DNA from: Actinernus sp. WN-2022
Taxonomy: Eukaryota > Cnidaria > Anthozoa > Actiniaria > Actinernidae
Length of the DNA stretch: 64,000 nt
Direction: 5' to 3'
Assembly (NCBI GenBank): GCA_030867875.1
Contig: JAOWCC010000019.1
Location: 105,697,006 to 105,761,005 of the forward strand
The stretch's first letter is position 1; each line of letters starts with the position of its first letter. The notes under the pieces are model-generated. The model searched no databases, was not told the origin of the DNA, and was given only the letters and a program-made list of their open reading frames with translations. A program made the position numbers and the translations under genes. This document shows, piece after piece, positions 48,187 to 55,854 of the stretch.

Positions 48187-51100
48187 AGGGTTTAGAAGCC
48201 GCGACCTCCCGCACATCAGGCCAGCGTTTAACCACTGAGCTAACCGGGAGGCGTTAGTATATTTGGACAAAGCAAAATCTTTCAATTTAATTTCCTTCAT
48301 TTTTCTTTGATATTAATATCAAACTCATTAATAATTCATGAAGTAAAAACAAAGAAATGAATGTGTACTAGGTGACTTGTAAATCTGATCCAGATTCGTC
48401 CTGATTTTTATACATAAATTTTTGTTCGATTTTCACGGCTGTATCGAGCTTAACCATGCTAAATACCAAGAGCGCTCAACCGGCGACAAATCGGATTAGC
48501 AGACAAGCGTTGACAGATTTTACCACGATCCTCTCTTTGTAAAATATAGTAAATACATGAAATAGTAACATCAGAAAGTTCACCAAATTGATCTCTTTGA
48601 GAGTGTAAAGAATATTATTACTGACAGATGTGTTAATTATGAGAAGCTATCAATTAACCACACACAATCATGCAAACACGTGGGACAATAGGACGAAACG
48701 TGATCTCGAGCCGGCTGAAAGATCCTTCCCGTATAAGGAAAGAAGTATGTCTAGTATGTCTTCAGTTAATACGTATTAAAATAGGTCGCTGTATCGGTAA
48801 AATAACTGAAAAACATGACTGTACATCTAGACATTTGATAAGACCGATACAGAATTCGTGTCCATGCTTTATGAGATTTACAAACTCTCGCTTTCAGCTC
48901 GAGTTTGTAAATCCAATAAAGCACAGCCACTCATGTTGTATCATTACTTAAAGTGCCTATAACCCCAAATTTGAAGTATTTTTAATAAATTCTTTACATC
49001 CTTCTTATCAATAATTCGAAGAGAAAAAAAGGAAAAAAGTAAGAGTTCGACCTTATTTCTGGGGTCAAACATTGTAAAACGACCCGATTTGGGCACCCTG
49101 TCCCAAATGGCCGTCAGCTGGAGTCTGGAAGTAGCCTGGGAACGAAACCGGAAAGCAACGTCATAGTAGTGAGAGAAAGCGAACAACCAACAACAAAGAC
49201 AGTCAAAACAGGGCGAACCGAGCGAATAACTCGATTTGAAATGCCAAACAGATGTGTATTTGGGAGCTGTAGGAATGAGCCAGACTCAAAAAAGGATAGC
49301 TCTAACACAAGGTCCCGTTTTTAAGCGATGATCGGCCAGAAGCAAAGAAGAGAAGACGCCAGTGGTTGAGGTTCGTGCGAACAAAGCGAGCGAAGTGGGA
49401 ACCGATGAAGAATTCCAGCGTTTGTTTGGTTCACTCCAAGCCGGAAGACTTTATAAGATTTTCTTTAGTCCTTGACTCTACGCCAAGACTGAAGTCGGTT
49501 GAATATGGAGTTGTTCCTATTCCATCAGTCCATGCCATCGAAACCGATTTAAGCCATTCTCCGATTTTGGTAAGTGCTTTTGTATTTAGTTTGCATGGCA
49601 ATACACATTTATACAGTACTCAGTAGCCTCCTAGTCCTATAGCAGCCGTTGTGTAGCGCTTCCGTTCACTCCATTCCCCGGAATGGAGTGAAATGGAAGC
49701 GCTACAAAACGGCTACTATACCTAGCAATACAGTGGAACCTGCATGTATAAAGAAGTTCCTAGGGAAAGGAAGAAAACTTCATTATGACCGGGTTCCACG
49801 TACTGAACATTGTTTTCACCACAAGTGTATTTATAGACTAAGAGAGTGCATGTTATAATTATCGTTATTTAGTATGAGGGAAATAACCGTGAATAAATCA
49901 GACAACTTTCTTTAGATGACACCTGCACCTATGGACAGGACACCATGCTTAACAAGCAGCCAAGGGCAGAAGCAACCCAGAAGAGACAACAAAGGATGAC
50001 TGTTATAGATGTTCCTCCTTCAGCTCCAGGTAATTCAAATTGTTTTGTATAAAATATTTTTTTGCACAAAAGAAACTATTCAAATTCTGAAAATATTCAA
50101 ACAAAATCGAGTCTGTGCTAATCACACCTTCTGTGTTTGTCCTCCAATAACACCTACATGTAGCTCTTGCTCAAGCAGTGCATATACACCTACATGTATC
50201 AAACTGTTGGACATGTCATATAAAGGTATACTGCTTGTTTAGTCTTTCGAGACTAAACAAAATATTAAAATACCAGCTGGAAACGTATAATATTACACTG
50301 TAAGTTTGTATTTAAAACGAAACCAGTGCTTTATTTACCATAAACCAATATATATATACCCATAACTAACTTAATAATAATTGTTATTTTTTGTATTTTA
50401 GTGCCAGAAGTTCCAGTTCCACTTGCTGTAAGGCCAGAAATTCCAGTTCCACCTGCTGTAAGGCCCACAAAAACCAAGGCAAAACCCCATTGCTCAGTGT
50501 CCAAGAAAGTTACCTATTAAATTAAAATTAATTAAATTGTTAATCTCTAAATTATATATTGTTTCTTTTTTTGAATTTATTTGTGGAACTCTGTAAACTA
50601 GCTTGTAGCTAAGTATGTCCTCCTCATTAAATAAAGTATTGTGTAAACCTATTAAAGAGCATAAAGGTGTTGTTGATTGTCCAAAGAACAACCCTCGTCC
50701 CCTTACAAGTACAGAGTGAACCAGAAATGTCTACCAGCTATCTCAGTGATTTGATATTTTATCAATGGACAATCTAGGTAGCAATATATTATACTGTCAA
50801 CTTCCATAGGCTAATCACTCCTGTGACCAGCTCAGTGAAATCGATTGCCCTATTTCATTGGCATGACATCAAAACAAATAGATGAAAGCCGCCATTCTTA
50901 TTTTATTGGGAAAATTTGCCAATTTGAAGGAAGGCCATCTGTGGCAGAACAGCTTTATTTTGTATGTCTGTTGTTAAAGACGAGTGTTTTGACCCCCTAA
51001 GATGGCAGCTGTGTCTATCATGTGACACCATAATTAAATAGGGCAATTGAATTTGAGGCTTAAAGGGGCCATGTCACGGTACTATGTATGTATGGAGTCA

Positions 51101-54100
51101 GTGTTCGATTGGTGGGTTAAAACAGTTCAACCCCCTCCTTCAATGCTGGATTGAAAGTATGTTCATTATTTTACTTGAATAATGTATATTTACACAATTT
51201 ATTAGTCATTTTTTTAATATTTGCTTTGATTTTTACCATCCCACATGTGCACGAGGTTTGTCAGTTCATATGAGAATCTCTGATAATGAGTGTGTCCGGC
51301 CCGGACATCTAATGTAATGGTCTCTCACCATGACACAGTCCCTTTAAGGTTAGGCCAGAGCATTGAAAACATGTCCACCTTGTAAAAGGGGTTAGTCAGA
51401 TTTTACTGTTTTCCAATTTACTACTCAAACATTTAAATTTTAATATTATAATCCTATTTTCAAAATTTGTGTAAAATTATAGAAAGAAACACAGGGTGCG
51501 ATGCAAGTGCTTTCCAATAGCCCAGGGCTAGTAGTTTCGCTTGTCAGGGTAGTGATTCCTGTTCACAGGTTGCCTGAATGGACATACATGTATATGGACA
51601 TACATGTAGGTTAATAGCCCACATTCGATATATGCTTCACTTCTCACACACACAGGTTCTGGGGCATAATTAAATTCATTATTGTTATTTCATTAATCAC
51701 TGCACATTATTCCCCAGAGCCTTGTACATGTATTGAATCATTTGTATGTGACCAGTGAAGCCTATACCAAAAGTGGCCAATGGCACTGAAAGTTTGACTG
51801 TTCATTGTTGTTCTCCTTAAAGTTTATATAAGTTATGAAGTACTTTCATCTTCATCTTCTTCAAATCCAGTGAAGGTTTCTTTCCCAGCATTGAATTTTG
51901 TCCTGATTGTGTCATATGCACATGCTAGTAGAGGAATTCTATTGTTGCCCAGATAACCGTAGACTAACTGGATGTACTCTCTGTATGAGACAACTCATAG
52001 AAATCTGTAAATAAAGAAGTTTATATGTTAGTACCAATTGTTTGATACAGTTGAAGCCCTTTGTGAAACTGCCCTTGTAGGTGACCAGCTCCCCTCAGAG
52101 ACCACTCTTGTGCTCTGTAGTAACCAGCCACTCTCATAAGTGACCACCACGCATACCACCACCTTTGGAATTTTTCTTTGTTTTTAAACTCTTGTAAGTA
52201 ACTACTCCAGAGACATGATCCCAGACTGTGCAATGAGACAAGTAAATATAAATATGCACTAGCATTTTGCAACAATATTCTTATTATATCTGACATTCAT
52301 GCTGTTACAGTAGAGTAGTACAGTATTGTATACTGTGATATCAGTCGCATTATATATGTATCCCCATGGGTGTGGTGTGTGCAAGCTCTCATAAGCGAGC
52401 AACTACTCCTGATTGGGCTATTCCATTAAAAATCTGCACCCCCTCTATCGAGAAAATACTGACATATATTATAATATGCTCAGTCTCCTTAAGTTAGAAA
52501 ATATTTTCAAATTAAAGTCTGCAGTTTTTGCTCACTCCATCAGCAATAATGCATTAGGAATTCCAACTGTATTTTCTAATTTCCTAACTCCAGTTTCAGC
52601 TGTTCACAATTATAACACCAGATATGCTGCTAAAAGCAATTTTTACATACCAAAAGTCAGAACAAATTATGGTAAATTCACCTTTAAATACTCTGCTTCG
52701 AAAATATGGGAAACTGTCCCTCTTAGACTTAAAAACCTACCCAGCAAATTATTTAAACAAAAATACAAAGCATACCTTCTAAGTTGTCAGTCTGCCTGAT
52801 ATTAAATATTCATACAGTCTACCAATGTTCTTTAATAGTCAATATTTATTATGTCTCTCCACTTGTGTCAATACTATAGCAATCTGATATTACTTTTCTT
52901 AATATTTTTCAGCTATATCTTTCAGTATTATAATCACCTTTAATGTCTGTTCAATGTATATATAAATATTTATTTCTGTTAATTTACTAGTATTATTTTA
53001 GTGATTAATTGTTATCTCATTATTATCTAGCTATTGCACAAATATGTTTATGCTTTCTTTTCTTTCCTTTTTCTCCTTTTCTGCTATATTGTATATACTG
53101 AGCTCAGATATTCATAATTTATAGTTACACATAGACAGTAGTCAACTCGAAAGCCTCGGCTACTTTGACTACTGCACACGTATTCCTATCATAGCTCTCT
53201 TTTAATTCTATATTATTATATTACTTATCTTAAAATACTTTAGATTTTGCTTACCTGATTATGTAAACAGTGTGGAAATAAAATTGAATTGAATTGAATT
53301 GAATTGAATCGAGGAATCATATTTTTACCAAAAACGCAAACCCCCTGAAGAAATTGGAAAATGTGCTATACCCCTGAAGAAATCCACCAAAAATGGCCCA
53401 ATTATGTCGACCCCCTGAAGAATTCCATGCTCTGATCGGGTTTAACCCCTGAAGAATTTAATATTTTTGGGGTGAACCCCTAAAGAATTCCACAAATTTT
53501 TTTTGTAGACCCCTGAAGAAATCCAAAGAAATCCAAGTTCCTCGATAGGGGGGGTACATTTTTTTAATGGAATAGCCCATTATTTCCAGTTCTGACTAGT
53601 TATGAGCACCTTTTCCTGATTCCCAGTGTGGTTTACTATTTTAATTAACATGCATGCACGATAGATCAAAATACTCTGATAAACCTTCCACTTTCCTGGT
53701 CAGACTAAACATGGAACTGTGTTCATTGATTTCAATTCATACCTTGGTCATTATTGAGCATTATTAATGCCCGAGTACTCGCTCGTTCGAGATACGATAC
53801 GAAAATCTCGTGAATAAAAACGATAAAGCTCTTAACATGTAATACTAATAATCTCTATATATGATTGTTGCGATTGGAAGGATCACTGGATTCTTTTGGC
53901 ATCCTGCATATTTGCTGCAATGCCGGTTGTTTTGGTAGACGACGGCCACGGGAAGCCCATGAAGGGCTATGATAACTTTGGACAGTTTAACTCACCTTCC
54001 ACTGAACCGATTCTGGAGGTCTCCGTCTGTACTCTTGTAACCCATTCTTCATCGGCGAGTGGCACATCCGCGCCGTCCGCTCTCTTCGCCGGCAGATTCT

Positions 54101-55854
54101 TCTGCTTCAAGCTCATAGTTGATAAAATTTAGCTCGGAATTGTCCGATGAACAACTGTCTTCAGATTCGGAGCCTGACGAAGACATTTTGTCAAAAAGTC
54201 CAGCAGAAAATTACAGAACTTACGACGCAAATAAGAAAGAACGAACCAAAAGTACATGAGAGAAGCCTTTATCACGTGACATGGCTCCCTACTATGACGT
54301 ACCTAGTCCCAGACCCCACCAAGTCGCTAAGCTGACGGTAAAAGTTCACGGCTCTCATCTTTGAAAAGCCGTAAAAAAAAGAGAAATGCTTTAAAACCAT
54401 TATTTTTTTCGGGAAGTTGCATAGAATACTTCTAAGTTTGATCTGAAAGCGTAACTTTTTGGGGGTTATAGGCACTTTAAAGATATGTCTTCAAAATTAA
54501 CACACAACCGTAAAATGCAACCCTCACCTCAGAAGTAGCTTACATAACTCCAGTGCAGTTCGGTGGCATCCTGGATAACAATAATTTCATTAACATTAAA
54601 AGTGTCATCTTAATATTAATACATTCAATGTTGGAACACCACTGTTTTTGCTAACCTCGCTGTCCTACGTAATGCAGCTGACGAAAAAGTGCAATCAAGA
54701 ATGGCCTGAAAAAAAATGAGAGCTTTAAAAATATGTTAGCTTAAAATCATCAGGCCCTGAGTTGTTCAACGGCTTTGCTTCAATGTTGCAGTCTGTACGG
54801 GAGGTTATAGACTGCAAACTTACCAATCATAGCTCACGAATGTAGTCATATATAAAGTGTAGCATTACGTAGTTACCTGTTTTCTGCCCTCCTGTAGTCT
54901 AGTCGTGACGTACCCTGGGTGAGGCTGAATAAGGTGTGAAAACTACACTCAAAACAGTAGAGAGAACGCTCTGAAATCAATAACACAACGAGGCAAGAGA
55001 GCAGCCTTCTGTTAGCACTAGTACGGTTAGCACAAACAAAACGTCAGGCTGTAAGACACAAATGATCGTCTGCAGAACAGCAGCCAGGAAAGTTTGGTTT
55101 AGTTAATTTTGTCTCTACAAATGAAGTGTCTGATGAATTGAGATAGTGGGTGTGCAATAACATTGTTTTAATGCAGAGTACGCAGTGCTGTATCTAGTGT
55201 AGACAGGGTAGTTACCTCCCCACTCCTCCCCAATCCCCAAGTAAAATAAGACTTGATGTAGACTGAGACGAGTATCTAAATAGAAAACTGCATTTATTCC
55301 TGAAATACATGTACATATAGTACATAATTTATATGATCAGGTAGATGACAGTAATAGGACAAGTTGCTGCTAGAACTCCGACAGTAGCCAGCTTCTAATG
55401 AAACCCCTGAAGGTTGGCTGAGTTTTCAAAGACATTTGCAGTACCATCCTATTTGTGAATGCTTAAAAGATGTACATGTACCATATACATGTAGATTAGT
55501 ATTAATACTTTTTAATTTGTTACATCATTTGAATCCATTGTAACAGTCAAATGCATGACTAAAGAGTGTGGCATTCCAGTGCCACATGATGGGGGTGGAA
55601 ATGATGGTTGTGCTAAAGAGTCTCTGAAACATCAATTTTGCTACATTTATGGGGCTAATATCAAGCTTTTATCGCCTTTTTTTAGCCACATCATAAGGCA
55701 ACATCAATAAAACCATAATTAAATCATAAACAATTAATGAAACCTCCACATTACCAATGAGCTCAGCAGCCATTTGGTAATCTTCACCCATTTTACAGAC
55801 TTCACTGAGCTGCAGCAGAGAATCAACATGGTAAGGATGTGAGTGTAAGATGGC
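33298..55854 (-). CDS. TCF25: TCF25 (Nulp1/Rqc1-like) orthologue, C-terminal 13 exons
   Basis: Exons in transcript order (all - strand): 55755-55854, 54877-54970, 54656-54705, 54528-54570, 47492-47597, 46685-46789, 45545-45574, 44035-44123, 42947-43019, 42324-42409, 41246-41304, 37960-37991, 33298-33670. Together they give 1,240 bases, about 413 residues. Motifs in order: [92 protein letters not shown], SHG, and an acidic tail. These match TCF25 throughout. Family knowledge: TCF25 is the animal counterpart of yeast Rqc1 in the ribosome quality-control complex on stalled 60S subunits. The N-terminal exons are outside the visible part. Phases chain from exon 1 to 12; the 12-to-13 junction does not, so a micro-exon or boundary is missing there. 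A 5.5-kb transposable element lies in the fourth visible intron. Confidence 0.92.
33727..33775. mobile_element. pogo/Tigger-like terminal sequence
   Basis: TACAGTGGAACCTCTGTACG followed by GACACCTCTATAATACGGAC, the form of pogo/Tigger inverted-repeat ends with TA at the border. Only this end is seen. Confidence 0.5.
33876..34157. mobile_element. 282-bp near-perfect palindromic MITE
   Basis: AATACAGCCGTCTCGCATCA at the left is matched by the reverse complement ending at 34157; the centre is at about 34015. Subterminal GAGACGTCTGCG and AATTCCATACTGATGACGT match the ends of the element at 39915-40948, and partly 44318-44412, so these form one family. Confidence 0.85.
34158..34688. other. TCF25 intron, nothing recognised
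   Basis: Small open frames only, no family resemblance. Confidence 0.5.
34689..35262. repeat. 82-bp tandem array of SINE head, 7 units
   Basis: CAATGCTACGAGGCCTATCG starts at 34689, 34771, 34853, 34935, 35017, 35099 and 35181. Each unit holds GGTCGAGCAAGTGGTATAG (tRNA-like box A region) and stops at CTGTGGCCTGGGGGATAA, just short of box B. The last unit instead continues into the full SINE (GGTTCGAGCCCC). Confidence 0.95.
35195..35450 (+). mobile_element. tRNA-derived SINE (same family as 9496-9770)
   Basis: Box B GGTTCGAGCCCCGGTAAGG at about 35258, body ATCTCGCCCTTGCTCCGAGG as in the 9.5-kb copy, A-run at 35347-35358, ends GTCCCGTTAAAATTCAGTGT. Its 5' head is tandemly amplified upstream. 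Confidence 0.8.
35498..35748. repeat. 49-bp tandem repeat, 5 units
   Basis: GTGGGCCATAGCAACAGTAA followed by CTAAGGGGGAGGAGCTAAG, period 49 with small deletions in later units. Confidence 0.9.
36168..36512. mobile_element. MITE with GGGCGCTTTCCA ends
   Basis: TTAAGGGCGCTTTCCA (36168) and TGGAAAGCGCCCTAA (to 36512) are inverted. The interior contains a second palindrome around GGACCAGTTC. Confidence 0.65.
36515..37450. mobile_element. About 0.94-kb inverted-repeat DNA element
   Basis: CCTACGGCAAACGTCGAAC at the left and the reverse complement of CCTACGGCAAAC at the right; subterminal GGCAAACGTCG motifs recur. Abuts the previous MITE. The interior contains a broken frame (36757-36981; MAFYTALGAVYTRRWLSLQV) in two phases, possibly a decayed or captured coding fragment, and a 19-G run at 37129-37147. 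Confidence 0.6.
37565..37790 (-). mobile_element. Degenerate SINE copy
   Basis: TTTTAGACCCTGAGCGTTG and ACGTCGATAACTCAT resemble the SINEs at 27690 and 48000. Head not preserved. Confidence 0.45.
37960..37991 (-). CDS. TCF25: TCF25 exon (32 bp)
   Basis: - strand, phase 1 to 0. After the split Asp codon it codes IKDTTGSLPM, matching EIKEAVAALPP of the family. Acceptor CTACAG, donor ATG/GTAAAT. Small and therefore less certain than its neighbours, but phase and similarity agree. Confidence 0.75.
38297..39361. mobile_element. MITE with 226-bp inverted repeats and 7-bp target duplication
   Basis: Arms 38304-38529 and 39129-39354 are near-identical reverse complements, starting CACAGGCAGCCCAAGCTCTG. 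GTTTATT flanks both sides (38297-38303 and 39355-39361). The 599-bp spacer holds a tRNA-like sequence. No transposase. Confidence 0.9.
38946..39018 (+). other. tRNA-like sequence (pseudo-tRNA or SINE head)
   Basis: GGCTCTATGGTAAAGTG, then TAGAGCGCGCTC and GGAGTTCGATTCCC (box B-like, with a partly paired T-arm). The D-arm region has extra bases, so a functional tRNA is unlikely. Confidence 0.45.
39362..39914. other. TCF25 intron, nothing firm
   Basis: A fragment CAGAGCTTGGGCTATCTATGG at about 39423 resembles the inverted-repeat end of the preceding MITE. Confidence 0.4.
39915..40948. mobile_element. MULE-like MITE containing a 452-bp palindrome
   Basis: Outer ends TAGCCTGCGGAAACAACCGT (39915) and the reverse complement of TAGCCTGCGGAAACAGCTGT (to 40948), with about 95-bp arms. 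Flanks CTTATGCAC and CTTATGCCC form a 9-bp duplication with one mismatch, the length typical of Mutator-like elements. An inner palindrome, 40399-40850, is near-perfect around a centre at about 40625. Confidence 0.75.
40955..40995. repeat. (CCCCCCT)n simple repeat
   Basis: Six or so runs of 6-7 C separated by T. The - strand is G-rich with G-quadruplex potential. Confidence 0.95.
41200..41218. repeat. 19-G homopolymer
   Basis: Uninterrupted G run 28 bp downstream (in transcript sense) of the TCF25 exon 41246-41304. Confidence 0.95.
41246..41304 (-). CDS. TCF25: TCF25 exon
   Basis: 59 bases, phase 2 to 1. Codes [19 protein letters not shown], matching [21 protein letters not shown]. Acceptor TTTTTAG, donor TCAG/GTAAAA. 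Confidence 0.9.
41646..41889. mobile_element. 244-bp MITE with GACCGGTCATTAAATATGG ends
   Basis: 19-base perfect inverted ends. The interior contains several C8-C12 runs. Confidence 0.85.
42324..42409 (-). CDS. TCF25: TCF25 exon
   Basis: 86 bases, phase 0 to 2. Codes VIEWLVTNVKQVIERVDNKE then PFVEECTR, aligning with [20 protein letters not shown] and AVEACEN. Donor AAA/GTATGT. Reading through the donor gives 16 further codons to a stop. Confidence 0.88.
42453..42887. mobile_element. 435-bp MITE with nested inverted repeats
   Basis: Outer ends AATAGTCCAGTTTCGTATTC (42453) and reverse complement ending 42887. Two further inverted pairs lie inside: GGGTTAGCCTCATTCTGAAG (about 42518 against 42641) and CCATTTTGACGATGTTGCGC (about 42692 against 42829). 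It nearly fills the intron between two TCF25 exons. Confidence 0.8.
42947..43019 (-). CDS. TCF25: TCF25 exon
   Basis: 73 bases, phase 2 to 0. Codes [20 protein letters not shown] then KDPE, matching LSQLVNLYLGRSHFLWKEP. Donor GAG/GTAAGA. Confidence 0.92.
43059..43839. mobile_element. TTAAAGGGGC-type MITE with internal insertion
   Basis: TTAAAGGGGCATTGTCAATC at the left, ACACCTTTAA at the right and an internal CCATGACATAGCCCCTTTAA end at about 43755-43774, so either two copies overlap or one is nested. An 11-G run lies at 43166. Confidence 0.55.
44035..44123 (-). CDS. TCF25: TCF25 exon
   Basis: 89 bases, phase 0 to 2. Codes AFVPLMDKCNVVLDSSLANH then KYFSALAIT, matching VLLPLLESCSVRPDASVSSH. 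Donor CCAG/GTATTC. Confidence 0.9.
44318..44412. mobile_element. End fragment of the AGTAGCCTG MITE family
   Basis: AGTAGCCTGAATTTCAGCCG and AAGAGAGACGTCTG match the subterminal motifs of 39915-40948 and 33876-34157. Confidence 0.45.
44413..45298. other. TCF25 intron, no gene; (TA)n at about 44612-44631
   Basis: A short TA run and generally AT-rich sequence. Confidence 0.5.
45299..45357. repeat. Telomere-like 23-bp tandem repeat
   Basis: ATTGTTTTAGGGTTAGGGTT begins at 45299 and 45322, with a partial third unit at 45345. Each full unit contains TTAGGGTTAGGG. Confidence 0.9.
45545..45574 (-). CDS. TCF25: TCF25 micro-exon (30 bp)
   Basis: Phase 0. Codes LQNALIMFPS, matching LIQQALTMFPG. Acceptor CCCTTTCAG, donor TCG/GTATGT. 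Confidence 0.88.
45876..46232 (+). mobile_element. tRNA-derived SINE with GGCGCTATATAAAT tail
   Basis: Head TTAGCGCAGTTGGTAGAG (box A) and GGCTTTCGAACCCGGCC (box B-like). It ends in TGGTGATATGGCGCTATATA, a tail shared by many animal SINE/LINE pairs. A different family from 9496 and 48000. Confidence 0.8.
46685..46789 (-). CDS. TCF25: TCF25 exon
   Basis: 105 bases, phase 0. Codes [20 protein letters not shown] then HLNKQKGNQSKADEM, matching [20 protein letters not shown]. Acceptor ATCTTTCAG, donor ATG/GTTAGT. Confidence 0.95.
46970..47112 (-). mobile_element. tRNA-derived SINE head and body
   Basis: On the - strand: GGTTGGCGCAGTGGTAAAAC (box A) and GGGTTTGATTCCTGGC (box B), then GAGGGTTTTTCTCCGG, CGGTTTTCCTCCCTCC. 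Related to the 9496 and 35195 copies. Confidence 0.75.
47492..47597 (-). CDS. TCF25: TCF25 exon
   Basis: 106 bases, phase 2 to 0. Codes [20 protein letters not shown] then SDQHSFLVRLYEEWE, matching LEPDEDPLCMLLLIDHLALR. Donor GAA/GTGAGT. Confidence 0.95.
48000..48255 (-). mobile_element. tRNA-derived SINE
   Basis: On the - strand CCTCCCGGTTAGCTCAGTGG (box A), then GCGGCTTCTAAACCC (weak box B) and a body ending near AACTCGTGACAGTC. Same family as 27690-28075 but with a single, unamplified head. Confidence 0.75.
48256..48947. other. TCF25 intron, no gene recognised
   Basis: A short inverted pair lies at about 48868-48921 (GAGATTTACAAACTC against GAGTTTGTAAATCC). A 93-codon + strand frame at 48670 has no recognised relatives. 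Confidence 0.5.
49241..49569 (+). pseudogene. THAP-domain gene first exon, frameshifted
   Basis: Starts ATG with MPNRCVFGSCRNEPDS (first C-x4-C pair). After a one-base frameshift near 49300-49315 it continues as RRRQWLRFVRTKRAKW and SVCLVHSKPEDF, which holds the second C-x2-H pair of the C2CH THAP zinc finger. A donor TTG/GTAAGT follows. THAP domains bind DNA and are common in DNA-transposon-derived proteins. The frameshift makes the domain non-functional in this copy. Confidence 0.75.
49635..49722. repeat. Short palindrome
   Basis: AGCAGCCGTTGTGTAGCGCT and its near reverse complement are centred on CATTCCCCGGAATG at about 49677. Confidence 0.7.
49916..50029 (+). CDS. Candidate second exon of the THAP-type gene
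   Basis: Acceptor TTTCTTTAG, donor CCAG/GTAATT. Open in phase 1: DTCTYGQDTMLNKQPRAEAT, QKRQQRMTVIDVPPSAP. No domain recognised; linkage to the THAP exon is inferred from order and strand only, as the phase does not fit. Confidence 0.4.
50402..50520 (+). CDS. Candidate terminal exon of the THAP-type gene
   Basis: Phase 1 in, matching the previous exon. Codes a duplicated block PEVPVPLAVR / PEIPVPPAVR, then a basic end and TAA at 50518-50520. Confidence 0.4.
50521..51059. other. Interior of TTAA element, no gene
   Basis: No recognised coding or repeat signal. Confidence 0.5.
51060..51347. mobile_element. Complete TTAAAGGGGC-type MITE, 288 bp
   Basis: TTAAAGGGGCCATGTCACGG at the left and CCATGACACAGTCCCTTTAA at the right. 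The most intact copy of the family in this window; TTAA at both ends. Confidence 0.85.
51833..51980 (-). CDS. P2X7 C-terminal-like domain, last exon of element gene
   Basis: - strand, phase 2 in, acceptor CTCATACAG. Codes EYIQLVYGYLGNNRIPLLAC then AYDTIRTKFNAG, FTGFEEDEDESTS and TAA. The Y-G-x-L-G-x-x-x-R-x-P-L-x-x-C-x-x-x-x-IR pattern with a final GF/E tail is that of the P2X7-receptor C-terminal-like zinc-binding domain, which occurs in many multicopy cnidarian genes. No P2X channel domain is present. Middle exons were not identified. Confidence 0.55.
52042..52210. mobile_element. Possible pogo/Tigger-like end
   Basis: TACAGTTGAAGCCCTTTGTG followed by repeated GTGACCA / GTAACCA words, typical of subterminal pogo-type sequence. 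Confidence 0.3.
52453..52799 (+). CDS. LINE RT C-terminal fragment
   Basis: In-frame ENIFKLKSAVFAHSI, VSAVHNYNTRYAAKSNFYIP and KVRTNYGKFTFKYSASKIWE, ending TGA at 52799. HNYNTR-A and YG-x-x-x-F-x-x-SA-x-x-WE are hallmarks of Jockey/CR1-like C-termini. The open frame starts at 52413 only because the MITE end is in frame. Confidence 0.8.
52453..53307 (+). mobile_element. 5'-truncated LINE with (ATTGA)n tail
   Basis: Inserted in the MITE between copies of ATCGAG (52447-52452 and 53308-53313). The tail AAATTGAATTGAATTGAATT lies at 53281-53307. Encodes the RT C-terminus. Confidence 0.8.
53996..54186 (-). pseudogene. N-terminal exon of element gene (acidic start)
   Basis: - strand ATG at 54186 gives MSSSGSESEDSCSSDNSELN, an acidic Ser-rich start. 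The frame stops after about 45 codons, and a shifted frame continues as DVPLADEEWVTRVQTETSR to a donor GAAG/GTGAGT, so a frameshift is likely. It probably belongs to the P2X7-like gene ending at 51833. Confidence 0.45.
54528..54570 (-). CDS. TCF25: TCF25 exon (43 bp)
   Basis: Phase 1 to 2. Codes [13 protein letters not shown], matching CPRTALEYCKLIL. Acceptor TTATCCAG, donor TGAG/GTGAGG. Confidence 0.92.
54656..54705 (-). CDS. TCF25: TCF25 exon (50 bp)
   Basis: Phase 2 to 1. Codes PFLIALFRQLHYVGQR, matching SFYLALYKQMSFLEKR. Acceptor TTTTTTTTCAG, donor CGAG/GTTAGC. Confidence 0.9.
54877..54970 (-). CDS. TCF25: TCF25 exon
   Basis: 94 bases, phase 1 to 2. Codes RSLYCFECSFHTLFSLTQGT then [10 protein letters not shown], matching YSMECAFHPLFSL and CRLDYRRPENR. 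Donor ACAG/GTAACT. Confidence 0.95.
54973..55754. other. TCF25 intron, nothing recognised
   Basis: 782 bases without a recognised repeat or exon. Confidence 0.6.
55755..55854 (-). CDS. TCF25: TCF25 first visible exon
   Basis: 100 bases, phase 0 to 1. Codes [20 protein letters not shown] then KMGEDYQMAAELI, matching [19 protein letters not shown]. Acceptor ACTTTCAG. Exons 5' of this lie beyond the satellite array. Confidence 0.95.

Larger units (their letters stand above)
52414..53579. mobile_element. MITE split by a LINE insertion
   Basis: TGGGCTATTCCATTAAAAAT at 52414 and its near reverse complement ending at 53579; inside the right part are repeated CCCCTGAAGAAAT(C/T) words. The MITE is interrupted after 52452 and resumes at 53308. 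Confidence 0.8.
48948..54481. mobile_element. 5.5-kb TTAA-flanked element carrying THAP and P2X7-like genes
   Basis: Left end TTAAAGTGCCTATAACCCCA (48948); right end is the reverse complement of TTAAAGTGCCTATAACCCCC (to 54481). The subterminal arms are diverged but share CCGTCAGCT and ACGTCATAGTAG. TTAA at both ends suggests piggyBac-like mobilisation, though no piggyBac transposase frame was seen. Cargo: a + strand THAP gene (49241-50520) and a - strand gene with a P2X7-C-terminal-like last exon (54186-51833), both decayed. Later insertions: MITE 51060-51347 and MITE 52414-53579 with a LINE inside. The element ends 46 bp from the TCF25 exon at 54528. Confidence 0.75.
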
